Assembly (NCBI GenBank): GCA_964621845.1
Contig: CAZUOL010000068.1
Span: 1-8,300 of the forward strand
Direction of reading: 5' to 3'
Length of the DNA: 8,300 nt
DNA from: CAYRKQ01 sp964621845
GTDB lineage: Bacteria > Patescibacteriota > Saccharimonadia > Saccharimonadales > UBA7683
Part shown: piece after piece, positions 1 through 7,877 of the stretch
Layout: every line of letters starts with the position of its first letter
Position numbering within the stretch: position 1 is the first letter of the stretch
Made by a program: the position numbers and the translations under genes
The notes under the pieces: model-generated
What the model was told of the DNA's origin: nothing
The model's database searches: none
The model's input: the letters and a program-made list of their open reading frames with translations, nothing else

Positions 1-289
1 CAACCTCACTTTTCAGTAAGTCACCGAGATGTTGGGCAATCGGCTCAAGGCTCTGTGAAGGCACGGCCCGACCATCGGGTCGACCAAGATGCGCCACAAT
101 CACTACCTCAGCTTGTCGCTTGAGTAGATACTCGATAGTCGGTAGGGTAGCAGTCATTCGAAAATCACTATCGATCTTGCCCGCTTCGTTTAAGGGCACG
201 TTAAAGTCGGCCCTGAGCAGTACACGTTTGCCATGTAGCTCAAGGTCTTTGACCGTTTTTTTAGGGAATACAAAGTGAGATTGTTTCAT
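1..289 (-). CDS. pgk: phosphoglycerate kinase, N-terminal part (gene runs off the left edge)
   Basis: Phosphoglycerate kinase catalyses the cytoplasmic glycolytic step 1,3-bisphosphoglycerate + ADP to 3-phosphoglycerate + ATP. I translated the 96 codons visible on the minus strand. They begin MKQSHFVF and contain the family's N-domain substrate-binding motifs RADFNVP (residues 26-32) and HLGRP (67-71). An Arg lies between them in DFRMTATLPTI, as usual. The full family length is about 390-420 residues, so roughly three quarters of the gene lies outside the window. The ATG (289-287) overlaps the pyruvate kinase stop as TAATG. The nearest purine-rich stretch (AAAGG) is about 16 nt upstream, too far for a good ribosome binding site. 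Translation is therefore probably coupled to pyruvate kinase. No frame problem is seen. Identification is firm. Confidence 0.96.
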   Translation of the reverse strand, partial: MKQSHFVFPKKTVKDLELHGKRVLLRADFNVPLNEAGKIDSDFRMTATLPTIEYLLKRQAEVVIVAHLGRPDGRAVPSQSLEPIAQHLGDLLKSEV

Positions 290-1719
290 TACTGTAAGAC
301 CCGAACCTTTATGGTGTCCGTGCCGCCACTAATGGCGTAGCGCCCCGATGCAGTGATAATTTTATCGCCTTTTTTGAGCACCTTCTCTTGCAGCAACCAA
401 TCGGTCAGCCTTGTGGCGGCATGTTGGTCCGATGGCCGCACAAACGTGATGGCACCGTACAAAAGCGAAAGCTGCTGAGCAACTCGTTGATGCGGCGTGA
501 CCACAATCAGCGGGAAGAGCGGACGTAAGCCACTAATCGACTGGGCGGTGGTGCCATTTTCGGTTTCCGCGACAATCGCGGTGGCTTCAATTTTTTTTGC
601 AAGCTCAATAACCGCCACTGCAATTGCCTCCGTCACACTGAGTTCATGCTTATCAGTAAAGTATGCCTTTACATGGCTGTTTTCTTGGGTGTAGAGAATA
701 ATGCGCTGCATCATCGCAACCGCCTCAACCGGATAGCGACCATTGGCAGTCTCATCCGAAAGCATCACTGCATCGGCCCCAACAATGACGGCGGTGGCGA
801 CATCCGAAACCTCAGCCCTGGTTGGCTCTGGCTCCTCCATCATTGAAGCCATCATCTGGGTTGCAACGATACTTATTTTTTCATGCTTAATACAAAGTCC
901 AATAATATTCCGTTGTAAAACGGGTACACTCTCGGGTAAGGTTTCGACTGCTAAATCGCCTCGGGCAATCATGATTGCATCGCTTTCTTTGACGATTTCT
1001 TCAATATTTTCTATCGCTGATTTGGTTTCAACTTTGGTGATGACGCGAGCGTCAGAGCCGAGATTTTTTAATATGCGCCTCAGCTCTTTAATATCATCAG
1101 CGGATTGCACAAAACTGAGTGCTACCCAATCAATATCCTCTTCGGCACCAAAGACAATATCTTGACGATCTTTTTTGGTAATAATGTCTCCTGAAAAGCT
1201 GGTATCTGGCAAATTGATGCCCTTACGCTTGGTGATAATCCCATCATTTTCAAGTCGTAGCGAAATGAGCCCCTCTCTTACGGAGGTAACAACCGATTTT
1301 ACTTTTCCATCATACATAAATAACCGGTCGCCACGCTTCACTTTTTTTGAAAGATCATACTGAATCGGAATAGGTCCCCCGACCGTATGTGTGATGCCGA
1401 ATGCAAGTTGCAGCTCTTGGCCTTTTGTCAGCTCGATCACACCATCAAAATCACCAAGACGGATTTTCGGGCCCTGCAGATCTTGCACAATGGCGACATT
1501 CACATCTAATTTTTTACTGGCTTCTCGAATCCATTTAATTTGCTGGCGACGCTCCTCGTAATCGCCGTGCGAAAAGTTCATTCTAAAACCGTCAACACCG
1601 TTTTTTATCAGCTGGTAAATTTTCTCATAGTCGTTCGTAGCGGGCCCAAGGGTCGCTAAAATTTTTGTTCGTGTTGCATCTGCCAATGCAGCAACTGGCG
1701 ATTTTGCAATAGTAGCCAT
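289..1719 (-). CDS. pyk: pyruvate kinase
   Basis: Converts PEP + ADP to pyruvate + ATP in the cytoplasm. The 476 residues match the family length (about 470-480). Residues 18-49 hold the first barrel strand and the RMNFSHG phosphate/K+ site. QDLQGPKIRLG (79-89) leads into the B domain (about 90-170). KGINLP (166-171) returns to the barrel. The catalytic ITKVET (K229, E231), the metal ligand D255 in ARGDLAVE, T287 in VATQM and the helix PTRAEVSDVA (299-308) are all present. The allosteric C domain starts near 350 and ends GGTDTIKVRVLQ. Two family positions vary: GDLGVE is GDLAVE, and MLSGETAAG is MLSDETANG. The gene lies 44 bp after ppsA with no obvious terminator between, and it has no good ribosome binding site. 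Cotranscription with ppsA and pgk is likely. Identification is firm. Confidence 0.97.
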   Translation of the reverse strand: MATIAKSPVAALADATRTKILATLGPATNDYEKIYQLIKNGVDGFRMNFSHGDYEERRQQIKWIREASKKLDVNVAIVQDLQGPKIRLGDFDGVIELTKGQELQLAFGITHTVGGPIPIQYDLSKKVKRGDRLFMYDGKVKSVVTSVREGLISLRLENDGIITKRKGINLPDTSFSGDIITKKDRQDIVFGAEEDIDWVALSFVQSADDIKELRRILKNLGSDARVITKVETKSAIENIEEIVKESDAIMIARGDLAVETLPESVPVLQRNIIGLCIKHEKISIVATQMMASMMEEPEPTRAEVSDVATAVIVGADAVMLSDETANGRYPVEAVAMMQRIILYTQENSHVKAYFTDKHELSVTEAIAVAVIELAKKIEATAIVAETENGTTAQSISGLRPLFPLIVVTPHQRVAQQLSLLYGAITFVRPSDQHAATRLTDWLLQEKVLKKGDKIITASGRYAISGGTDTIKVRVLQ

Positions 1720-1763
1720 ATCTTATTAAGTGTAGCAAACCATAAGCGTTATCAGAAGCGTCG

Positions 1764-4127
1764 CTACGCGGCTGAGCGCTTTTCAGTTTTGGCAATATCG
1801 ATCGTTGTTTTAATCAGCGTGTCAGGAGCCAGCGAGATGCTATCAATGCCTTCCTCAACCAAAAAGCGGGCAAATTCAGGATAGTCTGATGGCGCCTGGC
1901 CGCATATACCTACCTTTACCTTCTTCTTTTTGCCAACCTTAATTAACTGACGAATCAGTGTTTTGACAGCTTCATTATTTTCATCATACACATGCGCAAC
2001 AGTAGAGTTATCGCGGTCGACGCCAAGCGTTAACTGCGTGAGATCATTCGAACCAATTGAAAAACCATCAAATAATTCGGCGAATTGTTCGGCTAAAATG
2101 ATGTTGGCTGGGATTTCTGCCATAACATATACTTCAAAGCCATTATCGCCACGCCGTAAGCCGGCGCCTTCCATGACCTGCAGTACTTTTTTCGCCTCAT
2201 CCAAACTCCGGCAAAAAGGGATCATTGCTTTTACGTTGGTGAGGCCCATTTGGTTTCTTACTTTCTTGAACGCGTGACATTCAAGCTCAAAGGCTTCCTG
2301 ATACTGTTTGCTATAGTAGCGGCTCGCTCCCCGCCAGCCAATCATGGGGTTGTTTTCTTCCGGCTCAAAATAGCGACCACCAATAAGGTTGGCGTATTCA
2401 TTGCTTTTGAAGTCACTGAAACGAATAATGACGTCATTGGGGTAAAAAGCGGCTCCAATAATGGCGATCCCTTCAGCAAGTTTATCAACAAAATAATCAG
2501 CCTTTTTCTGATAGCCATTGGTGATTTTTTCAATCAATGCTCGCGTTTTTTTATCAGTCACCTTATCAAAATGCAGAAGGGCGAGAGGGTGTATTTTGAT
2601 ATGCGCATCAATGATAAACTCTTCACGCGCCAAACCAACCCCATCATTTGGGATGAGTGAGTAGTGAAAGGCGTGCTCTGGTGAACCAATATTCATCATC
2701 ATTTTAGTTTTTGGCCGTGGCAAGTTTTTAATGTTCGTCTTTTGCACACGATACTTTAGTTTGCCTTCAAATACCTTGCCCTCATCACCATCAGCACAGC
2801 TCACCGTAACATAAGCACTATCGGCAATTTTATGAGTGGCATCACCAGTACCCACCACGCAAGGAATACCAAGCTCTCTTGAGACAATTGCCGCATGGCA
2901 GGTGCGTCCACCCTTATCGGTTACGATGGCACTCGCCCGTTTCATAATAGGCACCCAGTCAGGGTCGGTCATTTCGGTCACTAGCACATCGCCATCCATA
3001 AACCGATCGATATCTTTTAGGCTTGTAATTTTATTGGCAGGACCAACACCAATTTTGTTACCAACGCTTGAGCCGGCCGCCAAAAGCTTACCCTTGCCTT
3101 CTAACACGTACTCCTCAACAGCATTCATATCCCGACGCGATTCCACTGTTTCAGCTCGTGCCTGCACAATATATAACTGACCATCCTCGGCATCGAGCGC
3201 CCATTCAATATCCATTGGTTTTTGATAATGCTCTTCGATCAACATCCCCCACTTTGCAAGTGTCTGTGCCTGCTGGTCTGTTATGGAATAGTGCTCACGC
3301 ATTTTTTTTGAAACAGGAACGTTCCGCGTTCGACTCCCCCTGGCCGGGATCATTTGTAGCTTTTTTGAACCAAGCTTCTTTTTAATGATCGCCATTGTCG
3401 GCTTAAAAACGGTAAACTCATCTGGGCTCACATGGCCCTGAACAATATTTTCACCAAGTCCGTAAATCGAACTCACGACAACCGCATTCCTAAAACCACT
3501 TTCGGTATCGATGGTAAACATCACGCCTGCAGATTTTGAACGTACTGCTACCATTTGCTGTATACCAACTGAAAGTGCCACCTTCATATGATCAAAACCA
3601 TTCTCTTCGCGGTACACAATCGCCCGATCAGTAAAGAGCGAGGCCATACATTTTCTGACCGATCTAAGTACGTTACGCTCGCCATTTATATTCAGGTAGG
3701 TTTCTTGCTGACCGGCAAACGAAGCGTTCGGTAAATCCTCGGCTGTTGCCGATGAGCGAATTGCTACGGTGAGCTTTTTTGTACCACACCTCCTCGAAAG
3801 TTCCTGATAGCCATTTTTAATTTCATCTTCAAAATCTTTCGGCAACTTGGCTCTGTTAATAAGCCCCCTAATGCGATTTGCACCATTTTTAAGGCTCGCA
3901 AGATCTTTGCTATTCAGGCTTTTTAAAATTTTTTCGATTTCAGTTTTAATACTGGCCTGCTCCAGCAGGTAATAATAGCTCGCCGCTGTAGTCGCAAAGC
4001 CATTGGGCAATTGTACACCCTTGGGCGCCAAGTAGTGGTTCATCTCACCAAGAGATGCGTTCTTACCGCCGACTTGTGGGATGTCGTTGATGGTTAGTTC
4101 TTCAAAAAATTTTATGTATTTGTACAT
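1764..4127 (-). CDS. ppsA: phosphoenolpyruvate synthase (pyruvate, water dikinase)
   Basis: Makes PEP from pyruvate and ATP, releasing AMP and phosphate, the gluconeogenic bypass of pyruvate kinase. The 787 residues are close to E. coli PpsA (792). Domains in order: an N-terminal ATP-grasp-like nucleotide-binding domain (about 1-330) with VGGKNASLGEM (19-29), IRSSATAEDLP (123-133) and DIEWA (306-310); the phosphohistidine swivelling domain (about 350-460) with GGRTCHAAIVSRELG, where H411 should carry the phosphate; and the C-terminal TIM-barrel PEP/pyruvate domain with NNPMIGWRGASRY (592-604), EIPANI (671-676), SIGSNDLTQ (690-698) and the catalytic Cys of ICGQAPSD (C742). All key residues are present. 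The ATG has a good ribosome binding site, AAAGGTG. The gene follows the dehydrogenase/mutase fusion by 116 bp and precedes pyk by 44 bp. Pyruvate phosphate dikinase is less likely given the length and these motifs. Confidence 0.96.
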   Translation of the reverse strand: MYKYIKFFEELTINDIPQVGGKNASLGEMNHYLAPKGVQLPNGFATTAASYYYLLEQASIKTEIEKILKSLNSKDLASLKNGANRIRGLINRAKLPKDFEDEIKNGYQELSRRCGTKKLTVAIRSSATAEDLPNASFAGQQETYLNINGERNVLRSVRKCMASLFTDRAIVYREENGFDHMKVALSVGIQQMVAVRSKSAGVMFTIDTESGFRNAVVVSSIYGLGENIVQGHVSPDEFTVFKPTMAIIKKKLGSKKLQMIPARGSRTRNVPVSKKMREHYSITDQQAQTLAKWGMLIEEHYQKPMDIEWALDAEDGQLYIVQARAETVESRRDMNAVEEYVLEGKGKLLAAGSSVGNKIGVGPANKITSLKDIDRFMDGDVLVTEMTDPDWVPIMKRASAIVTDKGGRTCHAAIVSRELGIPCVVGTGDATHKIADSAYVTVSCADGDEGKVFEGKLKYRVQKTNIKNLPRPKTKMMMNIGSPEHAFHYSLIPNDGVGLAREEFIIDAHIKIHPLALLHFDKVTDKKTRALIEKITNGYQKKADYFVDKLAEGIAIIGAAFYPNDVIIRFSDFKSNEYANLIGGRYFEPEENNPMIGWRGASRYYSKQYQEAFELECHAFKKVRNQMGLTNVKAMIPFCRSLDEAKKVLQVMEGAGLRRGDNGFEVYVMAEIPANIILAEQFAELFDGFSIGSNDLTQLTLGVDRDNSTVAHVYDENNEAVKTLIRQLIKVGKKKKVKVGICGQAPSDYPEFARFLVEEGIDSISLAPDTLIKTTIDIAKTEKRSAA

Positions 4128-4132
4128 GCTTA

Positions 4133-4139
4133 CACCTTT
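4133..4139 (-). promoter_or_regulatory. ribosome binding site of ppsA
   Basis: AAAGGTG lies 5 nt before the ATG at 4127 on the minus strand. It is the clearest Shine-Dalgarno sequence in the minus-strand glycolytic series and supports this start. The other genes of the series have weak sites or coupled starts. Confidence 0.7.
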
Positions 4140-4243
4140 GCACTATTTACTTCGCTCAATAAAAGCATACCACTTACTGCATAGTTGTGCTCATGTTTAT
4201 CTACAATGCGATCGCCACCAAGGCAGTTTTCAGAAATAAATGC

Positions 4244-5902
4244 CTAGGCATTCGGTGGAGGGCTATCAATTGCTACATCTCTACGCGCGCGAGCAAAACC
4301 CTTATGATCCAGGTCGTACAGTACAACTGTTCCAAATAACATCTCCAGCTCAGAAACCTGCTGTTCATTCAGCCGTTCTATGTACTTTATAAGTGCACGA
4401 ATACTGTTGCCGTGTGCAACTACCAGTACGTTTTTACCATCATTGATAAGCGGAAGTATTTCTTGCTGATAAAACGGCACCACGCGCTCATACACCGCCT
4501 TCAGTGTTTCGCCACCCGGTATTGGCTCGTCCCAGCCTCGGCGGATCGCATTGAATGCATCTTCGCCCAGTAATTTTTGTATGTCCCATTTGTTTTTGCC
4601 GGTGTATTCACCATAATCGCGCTCATTAATGGCCGCCGAGCGAGTGATCGGTACGTCTGGTTGTTGGCTCACATCTAAAATACCACTCAATGTTTCGAGC
4701 GTGCGCACCTGTTCTGAATAAAAGGCATGGTCAATGTGAATATCCATATCTCGAATTGCCACACCAAGCATGCCTGCCTCTTTAAATCCCTTTTCGCTTA
4801 GGTTTACGTTGGTGGTACCGGTCCATTTGCCTGTTGCGTTCCATTCGCTTTCAGCATGCCGAACCAACAACAGTTTCCCCGGGGCTTTTTCTGGGGCCTC
4901 GACCTTATTTGGTGTATCACCCTGCCAAAACTGCACAATGTTCTCGGCTGTTGTGGCGTTGATACGACGCACTGCTTCTACGCTGTTAAAGGCATTGTGT
5001 GGCGTAATAATAACGTTGGGCATTTTATGAAGCGCTAACAAAGCAAGGCCATCCTTCATCAGGTCGAGGGATTGCTTATCAGAACGGAGCAGCATAATTT
5101 CTTCATCCACATGCAACAACTGCTCACCTTCAAGGACATCAAGTGCCGCTCCGGCTATGCGCCCGTCTTGCAGGGCTTCGGCCAAAGCTTTGGTATCAAT
5201 AAGTTCGCCTCTTGCTGTATTTACAATGATTGCTGATTTTCGTAACAACCCGATGTTTTCTGCGTTAATGAGGTGTTTGTTGGTGCCTACATAGGGGGCA
5301 TGTAGCGTTACAAAATCACTGTGACTCAGCAGCTCATCAAGTGACACGAAACGAAAACCCAGTGATTTTTCTAGCTCGGGTTTTGGGGAAGGGTCGTAAG
5401 CAATAACCTCCATCTGAAAGCCTTTTGCAATCTTGATAGCGTGTTCCCCGATATGGCCAACGCCAATGACACCAAGGCACTTCCCTGAAAGATCCGTGCC
5501 CATCAACTTGCTGGCCTTGATTTCTTTATCGAAGCTTTCAATAGATTGCGGTAACTTACGTGTTAGAGCCATAAGGAGCATAAAGGCGTATTCCGCCACG
5601 GTTGATTCTCCGTATGTTGGAACGTTGACCACTGTCACGCCATGCTTCTCTGCCGCCGACAAATCAATGTGATTAAAACCTGTTGAGCGACAGGCGATGA
5701 GTTTCAATTTCGGCAATGCTTCAATAATATCGGCTGTAACGGCACTGCTCACAAACACTGATATAACTTCACACTCGGGGTCAATTGTCTTGGTCGAAAT
5801 TGGCTCACTGAAAAACACGACATCATGTTCGCCAACGTCGAGGCCCCGCTCAATCTGCTGCTTATCTAAATCGGTTGCATCATAAATACCTATACGCGCC
5901 AT
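4244..5902 (-). CDS. fusion of D-2-hydroxyacid (lactate) dehydrogenase with 2,3-bisphosphoglycerate-dependent phosphoglycerate mutase
   Basis: One 552-residue frame encodes two complete enzymes. Residues 1 to about 333 are a D-isomer-specific 2-hydroxyacid dehydrogenase. It has the Rossmann GVGHIG (147-152), an acidic D170 at the end of the next strand (NAD preference), the substrate Arg in NTARGEL (R231), a catalytic Glu in DVLEGE (258 or 260) and the catalytic His in ITPHNAF (H302). D-lactate dehydrogenase is the likeliest activity, reducing pyruvate with NADH. A Pro/Lys/Glu-rich linker (about 329-343) leads to a histidine phosphatase-fold domain (344-552) with RHAESEWN (phospho-acceptor H349), R400, NERDYGEYTG (E427), PGGETL (463-468) and AHGNSIRALIKY (H497). 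These match the short dPGM type, which interconverts 3- and 2-phosphoglycerate. RHGE is RHAE here. No stop or frameshift separates the halves. Each domain is firmly recognised; the exact dehydrogenase substrate is inferred. Confidence 0.93.
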   Translation of the reverse strand: MARIGIYDATDLDKQQIERGLDVGEHDVVFFSEPISTKTIDPECEVISVFVSSAVTADIIEALPKLKLIACRSTGFNHIDLSAAEKHGVTVVNVPTYGESTVAEYAFMLLMALTRKLPQSIESFDKEIKASKLMGTDLSGKCLGVIGVGHIGEHAIKIAKGFQMEVIAYDPSPKPELEKSLGFRFVSLDELLSHSDFVTLHAPYVGTNKHLINAENIGLLRKSAIIVNTARGELIDTKALAEALQDGRIAGAALDVLEGEQLLHVDEEIMLLRSDKQSLDLMKDGLALLALHKMPNVIITPHNAFNSVEAVRRINATTAENIVQFWQGDTPNKVEAPEKAPGKLLLVRHAESEWNATGKWTGTTNVNLSEKGFKEAGMLGVAIRDMDIHIDHAFYSEQVRTLETLSGILDVSQQPDVPITRSAAINERDYGEYTGKNKWDIQKLLGEDAFNAIRRGWDEPIPGGETLKAVYERVVPFYQQEILPLINDGKNVLVVAHGNSIRALIKYIERLNEQQVSELEMLFGTVVLYDLDHKGFARARRDVAIDSPPPNA

Positions 5903-5950
5903 CTTGCTCTTATTATGGCACAGGAATAAGTTTTATGAGAACATGTAGTT
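5903..5950. promoter_or_regulatory. divergent promoter region between the fusion gene and eno
   Basis: Only 48 bp separate the two divergent starts, so both promoters must lie here or inside the genes. On the minus strand, TTCTCA (5941-5936) and CATAAT (5917-5912), 18 bp apart, with a TG one base upstream of the -10, form a weak sigma70-like match. Its start would fall within a few bases of the fusion gene's ATG, giving an almost leaderless mRNA. On the plus strand, TATTAT (5911-5916) is a possible -10 for eno without a good -35. These are eye matches only. Confidence 0.3.
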
Positions 5951-7219
5951 GTGGAAATACATAACATCATCGCACGTCAAATACTCGATTCTCGAGGGAA
6001 CCCTACCGTTGAAGCAGATGTATTGCTTGCAGGCGGCATCTGTGGCAGAGCATCAGTGCCCTCGGGGGCATCAACAGGCTCTCATGAGGCACATGAGTTA
6101 CGGGATAACCAAGGGCCATTTCACGGAAGAGGTGTTCAAAAGGCCGTCGACATTATCAACACCGTCATCCGACCGAAACTACATGGCAAACCAGCTGATG
6201 ATCAAAATGCTATCGACAACCTGATGATAGATCTTGACGGTAGTGCCAACAAATCAAAGTTAGGCGCGAATGCAATACTGGCCGTTTCTTTAGCATGTGC
6301 CCATGCTGCTGCCCGATACCGCGACATACCACTCTTCGCTCACATTTCCGATATTGCAGGCACCAAAAAAATGAGCTTGCCTTTGCCCATGATGAATGTA
6401 CTAAACGGTGGCAAACACGCGGCACACTCAACAGACATCCAAGAAAGCATGATTATCCCCATAGGAGCACAAACCTTACAGCAAGCTATCCAGATGGGTG
6501 CAGAAACATTTCAGAGTTTGAAAAAGATACTGGAGAAACGCGGCTATTCGACCACCGTTGGAGATGAGGGCGGCTTCGCGCCCGCAATTAAAGCCGGTAA
6601 CGCCGAGGCCTTTGAACTACTCGCTGAGGCTGTGAATGATGCCGGGTACAGCCTTGGGAAGGATATTGCGCTGGGCGTTGACGTAGCGGCAACTGAATTG
6701 TATGCAGACGGCGCGTATCATTTTCAAACAGAAGACCAAGCTTTTTCCACTGAACAGCTCATTGCGTGGTATAGAAAACTGGCCCAAAAATATCCGATTG
6801 TATCAATTGAGGACGGGCTAGCAGAAGATGACTGGGAAGGCTGGGAGAAACTATCGATCGCACTCCACGGCCAACAACTTGTGGGCGATGATCTGCTGGT
6901 CACCAACACCGAACGACTGCAGCGTGCCATTACGCAGCAGGCCGGAAATGCGATCTTGATAAAGCCCAATCAGGTCGGCACACTCACCGAAACCATCGCC
7001 GCCGTACAACTTGCACAGCAGCATAACTGGAATACGATCATATCCCATCGCTCCGGTGAAACTGAAGACGTTACGATTGCACATATTGCTGTTGGGCTCG
7101 GAGCAGGGCAGATCAAAACAGGGAGCCTTTCACGAGGTGAGCGCACCGCAAAGTATAACGAGTTGCTGCGCATTGAAGCTATGGACACCAATTTAGAGCT
7201 GGCAAATCCTTTTGGGTAG
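5951..7219 (+). CDS. eno: enolase (phosphopyruvate hydratase)
   Basis: Dehydrates 2-phosphoglycerate to PEP. The 422 residues are slightly shorter than the usual 425-435. The N-terminal capping domain has ILDSRGNPTVE (11-21) and SGASTGSHEAHELRD (38-52). The barrel carries MMNVLNGGKHA (147-157), DIQESM (162-167), VGDEGGFAP (E206), the metal ligands D244, E287 (SIEDGL) and D313/D314 (VGDDL), catalytic K338 in the enolase signature ILIKPNQVGTLTET, SHRSGETED (365-373) and K389 in IKTGS. Odd points are Lys in NGGKHA, where Glu or Ser is common, and His in STGSHEA. The start is GTG: an in-frame TGA at 5936 leaves no upstream ATG, and residue 1 sits where enolases begin. The ribosome binding site is weak (GAGA at 5937-5940). 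It diverges from the fusion gene that supplies its substrate-forming mutase. Confidence 0.97.
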   Translation: MEIHNIIARQILDSRGNPTVEADVLLAGGICGRASVPSGASTGSHEAHELRDNQGPFHGRGVQKAVDIINTVIRPKLHGKPADDQNAIDNLMIDLDGSANKSKLGANAILAVSLACAHAAARYRDIPLFAHISDIAGTKKMSLPLPMMNVLNGGKHAAHSTDIQESMIIPIGAQTLQQAIQMGAETFQSLKKILEKRGYSTTVGDEGGFAPAIKAGNAEAFELLAEAVNDAGYSLGKDIALGVDVAATELYADGAYHFQTEDQAFSTEQLIAWYRKLAQKYPIVSIEDGLAEDDWEGWEKLSIALHGQQLVGDDLLVTNTERLQRAITQQAGNAILIKPNQVGTLTETIAAVQLAQQHNWNTIISHRSGETEDVTIAHIAVGLGAGQIKTGSLSRGERTAKYNELLRIEAMDTNLELANPFG

Positions 7220-7245
7220 TACACAGATCTCCAGGCAGTGAACCC

Positions 7246-7266
7246 AAAACACGCCTTTACCGCGTG
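7246..7266 (-). terminator. possible weak terminator of the RbsD-like gene
   Basis: On the minus strand, CACGC (7266-7262), a 7-nt loop and GCGTG (7254-7250) form a 5-bp GC-rich hairpin followed by TTTT (7249-7246), about 25 nt after the RbsD-like stop. The stem is short, so this is tentative. No separate terminator is seen for eno on the plus strand. Confidence 0.3.
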
Positions 7267-7290
7267 GTACAGAACCTCAATTATGAGTGA

Positions 7291-7791
7291 TTATTCTTGG
7301 GAGTGACCGACAACGAACAACGCACATGCGTATGCCTTTTCGTCTCGGGTGCGAACGAAAAGAGTGCGCCTCTCTGAATCATTGGCTGTTTTATAGAAGC
7401 CGGCTTTACCTAACTGACCTTTCGATGATTCGTCTCCACACCGTGTAATTCCAACAAGAACATATCCTTGATCACCAAGCGGAAACGCTTTCTGGAATTC
7501 TTCTAGCGCAGCAGATGTCTTTGCTGGTAAGTCAGGCATCATTACTGCAATCATCCGAGCAGGGTTTGGCACGCCAAATCCACCCTCAGTTACCTCGTCT
7601 ACAGGCACAAGGCTTAAAATGCCTAGTAGTGCTCTAACAGATGAGTCGCCTTGATAATCAACTTTGTGGGCCCCGTCTGGGATGCTATAACTAGCATCTA
7701 CCACGACAATTTGGTCACCATGGCCGGTCTCCTCAAGTGCCTTGAGCATATCACCGTTGATTCCTCTATCAATTCCTTTAAGCGGGGGCAT
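7291..7791 (-). CDS. RbsD/FucU-family sugar mutarotase (D-ribose pyranase / L-fucose mutarotase type)
   Basis: This family interconverts pyranose and furanose or anomeric forms of sugars such as ribose or fucose before phosphorylation, and forms cytoplasmic ring oligomers. The 166 residues exceed the usual 130-150. The N-terminus shows the family pattern LKGID near residues 4-8, LLKALEE-like helix (15-21), then GHGDQIVVVDASY (23-35) with the proposed catalytic H24 and D32. The C-terminal segment FVRTRDEKAYACALFVVG (145-162) aligns by eye with the RTGE..PYAN.IL..G ending of RbsD, although G and N of that ending are replaced. Middle loops are longer than usual. The ATG at 7791 has AGGAG 9 nt upstream. 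No ribose or fucose kinase or transporter lies in the window, so the substrate is unknown. The family assignment is good; the specific activity is not settled. Confidence 0.8.
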   Translation of the reverse strand: MPPLKGIDRGINGDMLKALEETGHGDQIVVVDASYSIPDGAHKVDYQGDSSVRALLGILSLVPVDEVTEGGFGVPNPARMIAVMMPDLPAKTSAALEEFQKAFPLGDQGYVLVGITRCGDESSKGQLGKAGFYKTANDSERRTLFVRTRDEKAYACALFVVGHSQE

Positions 7792-7800
7792 ATATAAAAT

Positions 7801-7805
7801 CTCCT
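7801..7805 (-). promoter_or_regulatory. ribosome binding site of the RbsD-like gene
   Basis: AGGAG on the minus strand lies 9 nt before the ATG at 7791, which supports that start. A TATACT hexamer (7851-7846, minus) could be the -10 of its promoter, but no good -35 is visible. Confidence 0.6.
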
Positions 7806-7825
7806 ATCTCTTATTCAGTCTAACC

Positions 7826-7853
7826 TTGAATAAACGCAGAACGCAAGTATAAG
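7826..7853 (+). promoter_or_regulatory. candidate promoter of the tandem structured RNA region
   Basis: TTGAAT (7826-7831) and TATAAG (7848-7853) are separated by 16 bp and match the sigma70 consensus at 4/6 and 5/6 positions. Transcription would start near 7859-7861. That is exactly where the 19-bp repeat and the first structured unit begin, and this coincidence is the main reason to believe the promoter. It points rightward, away from the RbsD-like gene. Confidence 0.5.
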
Positions 7854-7858
7854 CAAAT

Positions 7859-7877
7859 TGGTGATCCCACGGAGAAT
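7859..7877 (+). repeat. 19-bp direct repeat, copy 1
   Basis: TGGTGATCCCACGGAGAAT is identical to 8036-8054, 177 bp downstream. It supplies CGGAG, the 5' strand of the closing stem of structured unit 1. Its reverse complement reads like a tRNA 3' end: a T-loop end ATT, T-stem strand CTCCG, seven acceptor bases, A and CCA. The identity stops exactly after CCA. Confidence 0.9.

Noticed and set aside
743..1165. 140-codon plus-strand ORF opposite pyruvate kinase, and similar ORFs opposite ppsA, the fusion gene and eno.
   Set aside because: They lie wholly within well-recognised genes on the other strand and have no recognisable motifs.
4241..4250. Perfect palindrome TGCCTAGGCA at the stop of the fusion gene, as a terminator or operator.
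   Set aside because: No loop and no T-tract, and it overlaps the stop codon. Probably chance.
5935..5964. Nine-codon ORF (ATG AGA ACA to TAA) overlapping the start of eno, a possible leader peptide.
   Set aside because: Very short, no ribosome binding site, and readily expected by chance in AT-rich intergenic DNA.
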